A stretch of 64,000 nt of DNA from Halobacterium salinarum DSM 3754 (GCF_008124605.1 NZ_VRYN01000001.1:236772-300771); one strand, 5' to 3'. Shown: positions 17,078 to 25,990, counted from the stretch's first letter. The notes: generated from the sequence alone by a model not told the origin. Numbers and translations are program-made.

Positions 17078-18382
17078 CTACTCGTCGAGCGGCCGCGCCC
17101 GGGTCGTCTCGGGGAGGAACGCGAGCGCGTCAAAGGCGACGGTGTAATCGTACGTGACGAGTTCGGCTGCGGGGCTGGTCGGGTCGAACGTTGCGCCGGT
17201 CTGGAAATGGGGCCGTTCGGCGAGCCAGCCGGCCAACCGGTCGTCCGCTCGGGCCTGTCGGAGCGACAGCACGGCGGGCGAGCCGACTGCGTCATCCAGC
17301 GCCGTTTCGATGGTGTCGTCCAGCGGGTCGTCGAGTTCGTGGCCGATGAGTTCGTTCTCGGTGTCTTCGGCAGTGTCGATGGCCTGGAAACCGCCGCGCG
17401 CGAAGGCGGACCCGATCGCCCAGTAGTCGTCGCCGTGGCGGGCGGCGAGGTGCTGGCCGAGCGAGGGGACGCGCTCGCCGTACTGGAGGCCGGTGCGGGC
17501 GATGTGCGCGTCGTGTGCCCAGACCGGAAGGATGTCGGTGCCGGTGAACTCCCGCACCCACTCGGCGTTCTCGGCCATCGCTTCGTCCCGGACTCGTGCG
17601 TGGGTCAGCGTGTCGGCCTCCCGGAGGGCGTCGGGAAAGTGGCGTTTGCGTTCGGTCGCCTGTTCGAGCACGCGGCAGTGCCGTCGTGCGAGTGCCACGC
17701 GGTCGGCGCTGGTTTCGGCGGCGTATTCGGTGCGGTGCGCATCGAGGCGGTTCCGAATTCGAGGAGCGAGGCGGTCTACTGCGGCGACCTGCGTGTCGAT
17801 CGCGTCGTCTTGCTGTGGTGGGGTGCCGTCGTCGGCGGCTTCGTCGAGGTTGCCACGCACGGTGCCGAGGAACGCGGGGTCCACTGTGTCGAAGAACGCG
17901 CGGAGCGCATCGACCGCGCCCTGCGTGTACTGGGCGTCCACGCCGAAGAACCGAACCCGGTCGCCGACGGGGCGGTCGGCGTTGAACGCGCGCAGCCACT
18001 CCACGAGCGCGAGGACGCTCTCGACGTTCCACGTCCAGAAGTAGATGCCGTCGAGTGCCTCGCGTGGGTCGCCGTCCCCGTGGACGACGTAGTCGTCGAT
18101 GGCGAGCGTCTCCGAGAAGTTGGCTTCGAGCGCGAACGCCCGGCAGCCGAGCGCGTCGACGAGGAATCGGACGATCCGGTGTTTGAATTGGAAGCACTCG
18201 CGAGTCCCGTGGGTAACCTCACCGAGGCCGACGAACCGGGCGTCGGTGAGGTGGGCGCGGAGTGCGTCGAGGTCGTCAATGGGCCTGGTGGGGTCTGTTC
18301 CGTGCAGTTCGGTCGCGTGGGCTGCGAGTGCGGTGGTTCGGTCGGTGTGCTGTGCCGTCGTCGTGGTGGTGTCGTCTGTCAT
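17078..18382 (-). CDS. Erythromycin-esterase family hydrolase
   Basis: A 434-residue protein of the Ere family. It carries FVGLGEVTHGTRECFQFKH with the conserved Glu and His near residues 53-57, ALEANFSE with the second Glu, and VWAHDAHIARTG with the C-terminal histidine motif. In characterised EreA-type enzymes these residues activate water to open the macrolide lactone. Chromosomal archaeal members are unlikely to be dedicated macrolide resistance genes, because haloarchaea are not inhibited the same way and the usual substrate is unknown. The stretch TDDTTTTTAQ at the start is low complexity; no signal peptide is seen. Confidence 0.82.
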   Translation of the reverse strand: MTDDTTTTTAQHTDRTTALAAHATELHGTDPTRPIDDLDALRAHLTDARFVGLGEVTHGTRECFQFKHRIVRFLVDALGCRAFALEANFSETLAIDDYVVHGDGDPREALDGIYFWTWNVESVLALVEWLRAFNADRPVGDRVRFFGVDAQYTQGAVDALRAFFDTVDPAFLGTVRGNLDEAADDGTPPQQDDAIDTQVAAVDRLAPRIRNRLDAHRTEYAAETSADRVALARRHCRVLEQATERKRHFPDALREADTLTHARVRDEAMAENAEWVREFTGTDILPVWAHDAHIARTGLQYGERVPSLGQHLAARHGDDYWAIGSAFARGGFQAIDTAEDTENELIGHELDDPLDDTIETALDDAVGSPAVLSLRQARADDRLAGWLAERPHFQTGATFDPTSPAAELVTYDYTVAFDALAFLPETTRARPLDE

Positions 18383-18588
18383 CGTCGGTGGTGTGTGGTG
18401 TTACTGCGGCCACGGTAGCCGTCGCTGGGCGGGTGAGAACACGGGTGGCCGGTGCTACCGCGCCGTGCGGGCCCGGCGGGGCGACCCCAACGTTACCAAC
18501 GAGCGACTTTCATCGCGTAGGTGTCACGGGTACAAGGTAAAGCCGTTTGGGTAGCGTGGTGAGATCCGACTCATCGTCACGAGGTCAA

Positions 18589-18607
18589 TTCTACGATATT
18601 CGCAACT
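18589..18607. promoter_or_regulatory. Lrp-like half-palindromic operator upstream of carB
   Basis: The sequence TTCTACGATATTCGCAACT matches 14 of 19 positions of the perfect palindrome in front of carA and the Lrp gene (22983-23001), including TACGA and TTCG-AACT. Its centre is about 43 bp upstream of the TTTATTA box (18638-18644) of carB. The resemblance suggests that the same Lrp-type protein binds both car promoters. It was found by eye and not scored against the genome background. Confidence 0.45.
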
Positions 18608-18672
18608 TGATTCCGATAGTCGAACGAGTCCGTGTGATTTATTACGATGACCGTACGCTAGCTGGGTAACAC

Positions 18673-21600
18673 ATGACCGAGGACAGCCGGACGATACTGC
18701 TCATCGGGAGCGGCCCCATCCAGATCGGCCAGGCAGCGGAGTTCGACTACTCGGGCGCGCAGGCTTGTCGCGCGCTCCAGGAGGAGGGCGCGCGGGTTGT
18801 GCTCGTGAACTCCAACCCAGCGACCATCATGACCGACCCCGAGATGGCCGACGCGGTCTACATCGAGCCCATCGAGCCCGACGCCATCGCCGAGGTCATC
18901 GAGCAGGAGGACCCCGACGGCGTCATCGCCGGGCTGGGCGGCCAGACCGGCCTGAACGTCACGGCAGCGCTGGCCGAGCAGGGCGTCCTCGACGAACACG
19001 ACGTCGACGTGATGGGGACGCCGTTGGACACCATCTACGCGACCGAGGACCGCGACCTGTTCCGCCAGCGCATGGCGGACCTCGGCCAGCCGGTGCCGGC
19101 CTCGACGACCATCGCGCTCGGCGACGACGAGACGGCAACGGACATCGACGAGGGGGCGCTGCGAGAGCGCGTCGACGACGCGGTCGAGGCGGTCGGCGGG
19201 CTGCCGGTGATCGCGCGGACGACGTACACGCTGGGCGGCAGCGGCTCCGGTGTCGTCCACGACTTCGAGGCGCTCGTGGACCGGGTGCGCACGGGCCTGC
19301 GGCTCTCGCGGAACGCCGAGGTGCTGGTCACGGAGTCCATCACCGGGTGGGTCGAACTGGAGTACGAGGTGATGCGGGACGCCGGCGACTCCTGCATCAT
19401 CGTCTGCAACATGGAGAACATCGACCCGATGGGCATCCACACCGGCGAGTCCACGGTCGTCACGCCCAGCCAGATCATCCCGGACGACGGCCACCAGGAG
19501 ATGCGCAACGCCGCCGTCGCGGTCATCCGCGAGTTGGGCATCCAGGGCGGCTGCAACATCCAGTTCGCGTGGCGCGACGACGGCACGCCCGGCGGCGAGT
19601 ACCGGGTCGTCGAGGTCAACCCGCGCGTCTCGCGGTCCTCGGCGCTGGCGTCGAAGGCGACCGGCTACCCCATCGCGCGGGTCACCGCGAAGGTCGCGCT
19701 CGGCAAGCGCCTCCACGAGATCGACAACGAGATCACCGGCCAGACCACGGCGGCCTTCGAGCCGGCCATCGACTACGTGGTGACGAAAGTGCCCCGGTGG
19801 CCAAACGACAAGTTCCCCGAGGTGGACTTCGAGCTGTCGACGGCGATGAAGTCCACGGGGGAGGCGATGGCCATCGGGCGCACCTTCGAGGAGAGCCTGC
19901 TGAAGGCGCTGCGCTCCAGCGAGTACGATCCGAGCGTCGACTGGGCGACCGTCAGCGACGACGAACTCGCCGCCGACTACCTCCAACGCCCGAGTCCCGA
20001 CCGGCCCTACGCCGTCTTCGAGGCGTTCGAGCGCGGGTTCACTGTCGGCGACGTGAACGACCACACGGGCTTCCGGGAGTGGTATCTGCAGCGCTTCCAG
20101 AACGTCGCCGCGGCCTCCGCGGCCGCAAGCGAGGGCGACGTTGCGACGCCGGCCGCGCTCGGGTACACGAACAGCGCGGTCGCGGCGTTGGCGTCGGATG
20201 GCGGTGACGTGGCCGTCGACGACGTGGCGGCGACAGCCCCCGAGCGGACGTTCAAGCAGGTCGACACCTGTGCGGGCGAGTTCGCGGCCTCGACGCCGTA
20301 CTACTACTCGGCGCGCTCGCAGGGATCGACGGGAAGCGACGTGCGGGCCGACCGGGACGCCCACAGCGTGGTCATCGTCGGGGGCGGCCCCATCCGCATC
20401 GGGCAGGGCGTGGAGTTCGACTACTGTACGGTGCACGCCGTGCGCGCGCTCCGCGAGGCGGGCATCGACGCCCACGTGGTGAACAACAACCCGGAGACGG
20501 TGTCGACGGACTACGACACCTCCGACGGGCTGTTCTTCGAGCCGATCACGGCGGAGGAGGTCGCGGACGTCGTGGAGGCGACGAACGCCGACGGCGTGAT
20601 GGTGCAGTTCGGCGGCCAGACCAGCGTGGACGTGGGCGCGCCCCTCGAAGCCGAGCTGGAGCGCCGCGGCCTCGACTGTGAGATCATGGGGACGGACGTG
20701 GACGCGATGGATCTCGCGGAGGACCGCGACCGCTTCAATCGGCTGCTCGACGAGCGCGACATCAGCCAGCCCGACGGGGGGTCTGCGACCAGTGTGGCGG
20801 GCGCGCTGGAGCTCGCCGCCGAGGTCGGATATCCGGTGTTGGTTCGCCCGAGCTACGTGCTCGGTGGGCGCGCGATGGAGATCGTGCACGACGACGACGA
20901 GCTCCGCCGCTACGTCGAGGAGGCCGTCCGGGTCAGCCCCGAGAAGCCGGTTCTCGTCGACGAGTTCCTCGCCGACGCCGTCGAGCTCGACGTGGACGCC
21001 GTCAGCGACGGCGAGGACGTGCTGGTGGGCGGCGTGATGGAGCACATCGAGAGCGCGGGTGTCCACTCCGGGGACTCGGCGTGCGTGATTCCGCCACGAG
21101 GGCTCGGCGACGACATCCTCGCGCGGGTTCGGGAGGTCACCACCGAGATCGCGCGGGCGCTGGACACGGTGGGACTGTTGAACGTCCAACTCGCCGTCCA
21201 GGACGGCGAAGTGTACGTCCTCGAAGCGAACCCGCGGAGCTCGCGCACCGTTCCGTTCGTCTCGAAGGCGACCGGCGTCCCGATCGCGAAGCTCGCGGCG
21301 AAGGTGATGGCCGGCGAGTCGCTGGCCGACCTCGACGCAAGCGAGGGCGTACCCGAGCAGTACAGCGTCAAAGAGGTGGTGTTGCCGTTCGACCGGCTTC
21401 CGGGGTCGGATCCGCGCCTCGGCCCGGAGATGAAGTCCACGGGCGAGGTGATGGGCACCGCCAGCGATCCGGGGATGGCCTACTGGAAGGCCCAGGTGGC
21501 GGCGTCCAACGCACCCGTACCCGGGTCGACGGCGGTCGTCGACCTTCTGGTCGAGGGGCTTGGCGAGCGGTTCGAGGTCGTGACGGTCAAAGACGTGCCG

Positions 21601-21801
21601 GCGGCGATCCGTCGCGGCGAGGTCGAGTTCCTCGTCAGCGACGACCGCGACGCGCTGACCGCGGCTGTCGAGGCCGAGATCCCGTACGTCTCCACGGTGG
21701 CGGCCGCGGAGGCGATGCGTGAGGGGATCGCGGCGGCCGACGGTGCCCGTGAGGCCATGCCGGTCGCCGACCGGCCGGTCAACGACGAGACGTGGGGGTG
21801 A
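18673..21801 (+). CDS. carB: Carbamoyl-phosphate synthase large subunit
   Basis: A 1042-residue enzyme with the duplicated ATP-grasp architecture. It makes carbamoyl phosphate from bicarbonate, ATP and ammonia passed from CarA, feeding arginine and pyrimidine synthesis. The first half begins TILLIGSGPIQIGQAAEFDYSG, and the second half repeats it as VIVGGGPIRIGQGVEFDYCT (about residue 565). ATP-site segments GGQTGLNVTAAL and FGGQTSVDVGAPL are both present, and the allosteric MGS-like domain ends the protein. TTTATTA at 18638-18644 is the likely promoter box. It converges on carA instead of following it. Confidence 0.97.
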   Translation: MTEDSRTILLIGSGPIQIGQAAEFDYSGAQACRALQEEGARVVLVNSNPATIMTDPEMADAVYIEPIEPDAIAEVIEQEDPDGVIAGLGGQTGLNVTAALAEQGVLDEHDVDVMGTPLDTIYATEDRDLFRQRMADLGQPVPASTTIALGDDETATDIDEGALRERVDDAVEAVGGLPVIARTTYTLGGSGSGVVHDFEALVDRVRTGLRLSRNAEVLVTESITGWVELEYEVMRDAGDSCIIVCNMENIDPMGIHTGESTVVTPSQIIPDDGHQEMRNAAVAVIRELGIQGGCNIQFAWRDDGTPGGEYRVVEVNPRVSRSSALASKATGYPIARVTAKVALGKRLHEIDNEITGQTTAAFEPAIDYVVTKVPRWPNDKFPEVDFELSTAMKSTGEAMAIGRTFEESLLKALRSSEYDPSVDWATVSDDELAADYLQRPSPDRPYAVFEAFERGFTVGDVNDHTGFREWYLQRFQNVAAASAAASEGDVATPAALGYTNSAVAALASDGGDVAVDDVAATAPERTFKQVDTCAGEFAASTPYYYSARSQGSTGSDVRADRDAHSVVIVGGGPIRIGQGVEFDYCTVHAVRALREAGIDAHVVNNNPETVSTDYDTSDGLFFEPITAEEVADVVEATNADGVMVQFGGQTSVDVGAPLEAELERRGLDCEIMGTDVDAMDLAEDRDRFNRLLDERDISQPDGGSATSVAGALELAAEVGYPVLVRPSYVLGGRAMEIVHDDDELRRYVEEAVRVSPEKPVLVDEFLADAVELDVDAVSDGEDVLVGGVMEHIESAGVHSGDSACVIPPRGLGDDILARVREVTTEIARALDTVGLLNVQLAVQDGEVYVLEANPRSSRTVPFVSKATGVPIAKLAAKVMAGESLADLDASEGVPEQYSVKEVVLPFDRLPGSDPRLGPEMKSTGEVMGTASDPGMAYWKAQVAASNAPVPGSTAVVDLLVEGLGERFEVVTVKDVPAAIRRGEVEFLVSDDRDALTAAVEAEIPYVSTVAAAEAMREGIAAADGAREAMPVADRPVNDETWG

Positions 21802-21871
21802 CCGGTCGCACGGGGTGAGACCCGGCCGGTGGCGTGTTGAGAGCCGAGAAACGAGGGGCGCTGGGGCGGCC

Positions 21872-22933
21872 TCAGTCAGCGGTGGCGGGCGTGTAGGACG
21901 CGTCAGCCATCGCGAGCACGTCGTCGAAGAACCCGCGCGTGTCGTGGGGGCCGGGGTTGGCTTCGGGGTGGTACTGGCGGGTGAGAACGTCGAGGGGCGC
22001 GGAGTCAAGCGCCTCGGGCGTGCCGTCGTTGACGTTGACTTGCGTGACGGTGAGGTCGCCGGGGTCGGCGACGGTATAGCCGTGGTTCTGTGTGGTCATG
22101 ACGACGCGCCCGGAGTCGTGGTCGAGGACCGGCTGGTTGACGCCACGGTGGCCGAAGTCCATTTTCTCGGTGTCGCCGCCGAGCGCGCGGGCGACGATCT
22201 GTTGACCCAGGCAGATGCCGGCGATGGGGACGGTGCCGATGTACTCGTCGACGAGGTGTTCGGCCGCGTCGAAGTTCGCGGGGTCGCCGGGGCCGTTGGA
22301 GATGAACAGCAGATCGGGGTCGACGGCAGCGATGTCGGCGGGCGTGGCGTCGTAGGGGAGCCGGTGGACGGTCGCGCCGCGGGCGACGAACGCGTCGATG
22401 ATGGAGCGTTTCGCGCCGCAGTCGACGAGCGCGACGGTGGTGTCGCCGTTGCCGTGGGTTTCGGCGGTGTCGACGCTGACGTGGGCGCCGATCTCCGTGC
22501 GGGCCGAGAGCCGTGGGCAGTCGGCGAGTTGGGCGCGGGCGGTGGCGGGGCTGGCGTCGGGGCCGGCGGCGATGCCGACCTGCATCGCGCCGCCGTCGCG
22601 GATGTCCAACACGAGGTCGCGGGTGTCGATGCCGTCGACGGCGGGCACGCCCTCGGTGCGCAGCCAGTCGGCCACGTCGTCGGTGAGCTCGCGGGCGACG
22701 ACGGCGCTGGGGTGAACGCGGTCGGATTCGGTGCGTTCGGGACGGACGCCGTAGTTGCCGATGAGGGGGTAGGCGAACGTGAGCACTTGGGCTTCGTAGG
22801 ACGGGTCGGTGAGGCTCTCCTCGTAGCCGGTGTACGCGGTGGTGAAGACGAGTTCGCCGCGCGCCATCCCCGGGGCGCGGGCTGTGGCTTCGACCACGTC
22901 GCCGGTTTCGAGCGCGAGGTACGCGTCGGACAT
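21872..22933 (-). CDS. carA: Carbamoyl-phosphate synthase small (glutaminase) subunit
   Basis: A 353-residue glutamine amidotransferase subunit that supplies ammonia to CarB. The N-terminal domain has GELVFTTAYTGYEESLTDPSY; the class I GATase domain has the nucleophile in GICLGQQIVARALGG and the His-Glu pair in YHPEANPGPHDT. It is transcribed leftward, tail to tail with carB (70 bp between stops), and head to head with the Lrp-type regulator. A TTTATA box at 22965-22960 precedes the ATG by about 29 bp. The palindrome at 22983-23001 sits 30 bp upstream of this box. Confidence 0.97.
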   Translation of the reverse strand: MSDAYLALETGDVVEATARAPGMARGELVFTTAYTGYEESLTDPSYEAQVLTFAYPLIGNYGVRPERTESDRVHPSAVVARELTDDVADWLRTEGVPAVDGIDTRDLVLDIRDGGAMQVGIAAGPDASPATARAQLADCPRLSARTEIGAHVSVDTAETHGNGDTTVALVDCGAKRSIIDAFVARGATVHRLPYDATPADIAAVDPDLLFISNGPGDPANFDAAEHLVDEYIGTVPIAGICLGQQIVARALGGDTEKMDFGHRGVNQPVLDHDSGRVVMTTQNHGYTVADPGDLTVTQVNVNDGTPEALDSAPLDVLTRQYHPEANPGPHDTRGFFDDVLAMADASYTPATAD

Positions 22934-22982
22934 TACGACATTGCCACGTATTCGCCGAGTATAAATCTTTTCTTCGTAGCTT

Positions 22983-23001
22983 AGTTACGAAATTCGTAAC
23001 T
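22983..23001. promoter_or_regulatory. Perfect 9-1-9 palindrome between carA and the Lrp-family gene
   Basis: AGTTACGAAATTCGTAACT is a perfect palindrome with 9-bp arms around one central base, and a third half-site TTCGTA lies at 22973-22978. It is upstream of the carA TATA box on one side and abuts the T-rich box (TCTTTTG, 23001-23007) of the regulator gene on the other. This is the expected place for an Lrp/AsnC dimer or octamer to act on both genes. Binding is inferred. Confidence 0.65.
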
Positions 23002-23030
23002 CTTTTGCGGTGCGTGGCACAACACCAGTC

Positions 23031-23444
23031 ATGGACGACATCGACCAGCAGATCCTCGACACGCTGCGGCGCGACGCCCGCACCCCCTACACGGAGATCG
23101 CCGACGACATCGGCGTCAGCGAGGGCACCATCCGAAACCGCGTCGACCAGCTCGTCGACGACGGCGTCATCGAGCGGTTCACGGTGTCGACCTCGACGGG
23201 GAACGTCAAGGCGATGATCGAGATCGGGGTCGCGATGGACGCCGACACCCACGTGGTGGGTGACCGAATGGTCGAGTGGGACGCCGTCGACTTCGTGTGG
23301 CAGGTCTCGGGGGAAGACGACATCGTGCTCATCGTGGACGCCGCCGACACCAGCGGCGTCAACGATCTGATGCGGCGAGCCCGCGAGCAGGACGTGGTGG
23401 TGTCCACGCGCACGCGGCTGATCCTCGACGAGAAGCTGGGGTGA
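23031..23444 (+). CDS. Lrp/AsnC-family transcriptional regulator
   Basis: A 137-residue regulator with an N-terminal helix-turn-helix (MDDIDQQILDTLRRDART, TEIADDIGVSEGTIRNRVDQL) and a C-terminal RAM ligand-binding domain (VKAMIEIGVAMDAD, DDIVLIVDAADTSGVNDLM). Length and order are typical. The start at 23031 gives the usual MDxxD opening; an upstream in-frame start at 23010 would lie inside the promoter. It is divergent from carA with a palindrome in the shared region, so control of carA and itself is likely, perhaps in response to an amino acid. Confidence 0.92.
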   Translation: MDDIDQQILDTLRRDARTPYTEIADDIGVSEGTIRNRVDQLVDDGVIERFTVSTSTGNVKAMIEIGVAMDADTHVVGDRMVEWDAVDFVWQVSGEDDIVLIVDAADTSGVNDLMRRAREQDVVVSTRTRLILDEKLG

Positions 23445-23483
23445 GTCGAAGCGCTATTAGGCAGGGTGGTCATGCGTGACAGC

Positions 23484-24113
23484 ATGAGCGAAGCCGACCG
23501 AAGCAGCCCCGGGTCGGGGAAGACCGACCGCGAGGACGAGACCGCCGAAAACGCCACGCAGGACGTGATCGCAGTCACCCCCGACGACGAGCGCACGGGG
23601 CTGGCCAACCGCCTCGACGCGCACACCGGCGACGGCGTCCGGCATCGCGCGTTCACGTGTCTGCTGTTCGACGAGGACGGCCGCGTGCTGCTGGCCCAGC
23701 GCGCCGACCGCAAGCGCCTCTGGGACACACACTGGGACGGCACGGTCGCCAGCCATCCCATCGAGGGGCAGAGCCAGGTGGACGCGACCCGCCAGCGCCT
23801 CGCCGAAGAGCTCGGGATCGAACCACACCAGTACGACAAGTTGGAGATCACCGACCGGTTCGAATACAAGCGCCGCTACCTCGACGAGGGCCTGGAATGG
23901 GAGGTCTGTGCGGTCCTGCAGGCGACGCTGCACGACACCAGCTTCGACCGCGACCCCGAGGAGGTCGGCGGCGCGATGTGGGTCGACTACGAAGACCTCT
24001 ACGAGAACCCCCGGTATTACCGCCAGCTCCGGCTGTGCCCGTGGTTCGAGATCGCAATGCGGCGGGACTTCGAGGGCGACGCCGACCCCGTCCCCGACGG
24101 CACCCGGGCGTAA
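23484..24113 (+). CDS. Idi-like Nudix protein (annotated type I IPP isomerase), catalytic Cys absent
   Basis: A 209-residue protein of the type 1 isopentenyl-diphosphate isomerase/Nudix group. RHRAFTCLLFDEDGRVLLAQR, HWDGTVASHP and GLEWEVCAVL align with the E. coli Idi segments, keeping the metal-ligand His (residue 91) and the E-x-E pair (138/140). However, the position of the catalytic cysteine in E. coli Idi (SVCGHP) is alanine here (TVASHP). Either another residue takes over or the enzyme is a different Nudix hydrolase. The first 30 residues are an acidic extension. The leaderless ATG at 23484 lies 28 bp after CTATTAG (23452-23458). Confidence 0.8.
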   Translation: MSEADRSSPGSGKTDREDETAENATQDVIAVTPDDERTGLANRLDAHTGDGVRHRAFTCLLFDEDGRVLLAQRADRKRLWDTHWDGTVASHPIEGQSQVDATRQRLAEELGIEPHQYDKLEITDRFEYKRRYLDEGLEWEVCAVLQATLHDTSFDRDPEEVGGAMWVDYEDLYENPRYYRQLRLCPWFEIAMRRDFEGDADPVPDGTRA

Positions 24114-24160
24114 TCCCACACACCACCGCGACTTTTGTACTGGCGTGCCAAACGCGAGCC

Positions 24161-24571
24161 GTGTTCGTCCTCACGAGGGAGGGCTATGACTCAGTGCTCG
24201 ATCACGCACAGGCGGACACGCCCCGTGAGGCGTGTGGCGTGTTCGTCGGCGAGCGCGACGGCGACCTGCGGCGCGTGACGGCGGTCCGACGGGTGCCGAA
24301 CGTCGCTGACGCGCCCCGCGTGCGGTACGAGCTGGACCCCGAGGCGACGCTGGCAGTGTTCGACGAGGCCGCCGCAGTCGGTCGGGAGGTCGTGGGGTTC
24401 TATCACAGCCACCCGGTCGGGCCGGGCCGGCCGAGCGCGACCGACCGCGAGCACGCCCAGTGGCCCGACCGTGTGTACGTCGTGGCGTCGCTGGCGGCGC
24501 GGCCGCCGATACTGGACGCGTGGCTGTGGACCGGCGAGGCGTTCGAGCGCCAGGCGGTCGCCGTGCGCTAA
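24161..24571 (+). CDS. JAMM/MPN+ metalloprotease, desampylase type
   Basis: A 136-residue protein starting at GTG 24161 (VFVLTREGYDSVLDHAQ). It has a complete JAMM motif: the Glu in REACGVFVGE, then FYHSHPVGPGRPSATD, which fits HxHx7Sx2D. Such zinc proteases in Haloferax (HvJAMM1) remove SAMP ubiquitin-like modifiers from proteins. A SAMP-type protein is encoded at 47675-47950 in this window. The box CTTTTGTA (24132-24139) lies about 25 bp upstream, supporting the GTG as a leaderless start. Confidence 0.82.
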   Translation: MFVLTREGYDSVLDHAQADTPREACGVFVGERDGDLRRVTAVRRVPNVADAPRVRYELDPEATLAVFDEAAAVGREVVGFYHSHPVGPGRPSATDREHAQWPDRVYVVASLAARPPILDAWLWTGEAFERQAVAVR

Positions 24572-24623
24572 ACGGGAAGCCGGCCGATCCCGTGCCGGTC
24601 GAAGCGTGGCCGCGACCGTCGGG

Positions 24624-24857
24624 TCAGCCCCGAACGGCCGTCCAGACGCCGACCACACCCAAGAGGACGGCGGGAATCATCGGGATCGTGAGGTAGGTGT
24701 CACGGAACCCCAGCCCGAAGCTGCCCGCGCCGGCCCAGTAGATGAACGCGGGCGCAGCCAGCCCGCAAACGGCGAGCGCGGCGACGAGTAGCCACTGGGA
24801 CCGCTTGCTCATGTCGTCTGTACCGGCGGCCTCCTGGGGTTCGTGGGTCTGGACCAT
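24624..24857 (-). CDS. Small membrane protein coupled to the zinc dehydrogenase gene
   Basis: A 77-residue protein with two hydrophobic helices (SQWLLVAALAVCGLAAPAFI and TIPMIPAVLLGVVGVWTAV). Its ATG at 24857 shares one base with the stop of the upstream dehydrogenase gene, so it is the second gene of that operon; an internal ATG at 24812 is also possible. No known family; small haloarchaeal membrane proteins of this size are common. Confidence 0.65.
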   Translation of the reverse strand: MVQTHEPQEAAGTDDMSKRSQWLLVAALAVCGLAAPAFIYWAGAGSFGLGFRDTYLTIPMIPAVLLGVVGVWTAVRG

Positions 24858-25900
24858 CAGTCGAGTTCGTTGTCCGGTTTAACGACTACTTTCCCAAAGC
24901 CCTCTCGGTTCTCCAGCAGTTCGTGGGCGCGGGCAGTCTCACGCATCGGGAGCACGTCCCTGATCCGGACGTCGAAGGTGCCGTCCCAGACGTGTTCGAG
25001 GGCGGCGTCGGCCTCGCCCGGCGTCGCCATCGTCGACCCGAGGATGTCCAGTTGGTTCCAGAACACGCGCTGGACGTTGGTCTCCGGGCGGCCGCCGGTG
25101 GTCGCCCCACAGGTGACCAGACGGCCGCCCTTCGCGAGAGAGCGCAGGGAGTCGTCCCAGGTCGCCTCGCCGACGTGATCGACGACGACGTCGACGCCGC
25201 GCTTGCCGGTTCGCGCGCGAATTTCGTCGGCGAAGTTCGTCTCGGTGTAGTTCACGACGTGGTCGGCACCGAGCTCCGCGGCGTACTGGAGCTTCTGCTC
25301 GGTGCTCGCCGTCGCGAACACCTCGGCCCCGGCGTGGGCGGCGATCTGGACGGCGGCGTGCCCGACGCCGCCGCTGGCACCGAGCACGAGCACGGACTCC
25401 CCGGGGGACACGTCCGCCCGCGTGTTGAGCATGCGCCACGCCGTCTGGAACACCAGCGGTGCGGCCGCTGCCGTCTCCCAGTCGACGTGCTCGGGCACGG
25501 CGATCAGGTTGTCCGCCGGGACCGCCGCGCGCTCGCTGTGCACGCCCGGCACGTGCTCGCCGAGCACCCGAAACGACGCGCACAGCGCGGGCTCGCCGTG
25601 CCGGCAGAACTCACACTGCCCACACGAGACTCCCGCGAGCACCGCCACCCGATCCCCGGGTTCGAACCGGGTCACCGACGCCCCGACCGCCGAGACCACG
25701 CCGGCGGCGTCGCTGCCGGGGACGTGTGGCATCGAGAGGTCGATCCCCGGCATGCCGCGACGCGTCCACACGTCGAGGTGGTTGAGTGCGCCGGCGCGCA
25801 CGTCCACGAGCACGTCGTCGGCCCCGAGATCGGGCTCCGGGACCGTCCGGTAGTCGATCACGCCGGTGCCGCCGTGGCCGTCGAAGGTGACTGCCTGCAT
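24857..25900 (-). CDS. Zinc-binding alcohol dehydrogenase / quinone-oxidoreductase-like (MDR) enzyme
   Basis: A 347-residue medium-chain dehydrogenase/reductase. It begins MQAVTFDGHGGTGVIDYR; the GroES-like domain contains SCGQCEFCRHGEPALC, the four-cysteine structural zinc lobe, and the NAD(P) fold has VLVLGASGGVGHAAVQIA near residue 170. DHVVNYTETNF follows as in quinone-reductase relatives. The substrate is not evident. The start at 25900 is chosen for the conserved MxAV opening; an upstream ATG at 25927 adds nine unrelated residues. It is divergent from the MoaB/Mog gene. Confidence 0.88.
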   Translation of the reverse strand: MQAVTFDGHGGTGVIDYRTVPEPDLGADDVLVDVRAGALNHLDVWTRRGMPGIDLSMPHVPGSDAAGVVSAVGASVTRFEPGDRVAVLAGVSCGQCEFCRHGEPALCASFRVLGEHVPGVHSERAAVPADNLIAVPEHVDWETAAAAPLVFQTAWRMLNTRADVSPGESVLVLGASGGVGHAAVQIAAHAGAEVFATASTEQKLQYAAELGADHVVNYTETNFADEIRARTGKRGVDVVVDHVGEATWDDSLRSLAKGGRLVTCGATTGGRPETNVQRVFWNQLDILGSTMATPGEADAALEHVWDGTFDVRIRDVLPMRETARAHELLENREGFGKVVVKPDNELD

Positions 25901-25990
25901 ATCGGCGTGGTCGCTCCCCCACGGCAAAACTGTACGCCCCGGCGACGCGCAGGCTCACAGTCTTATCACTGTGGCCGCCCACGTGGATGT

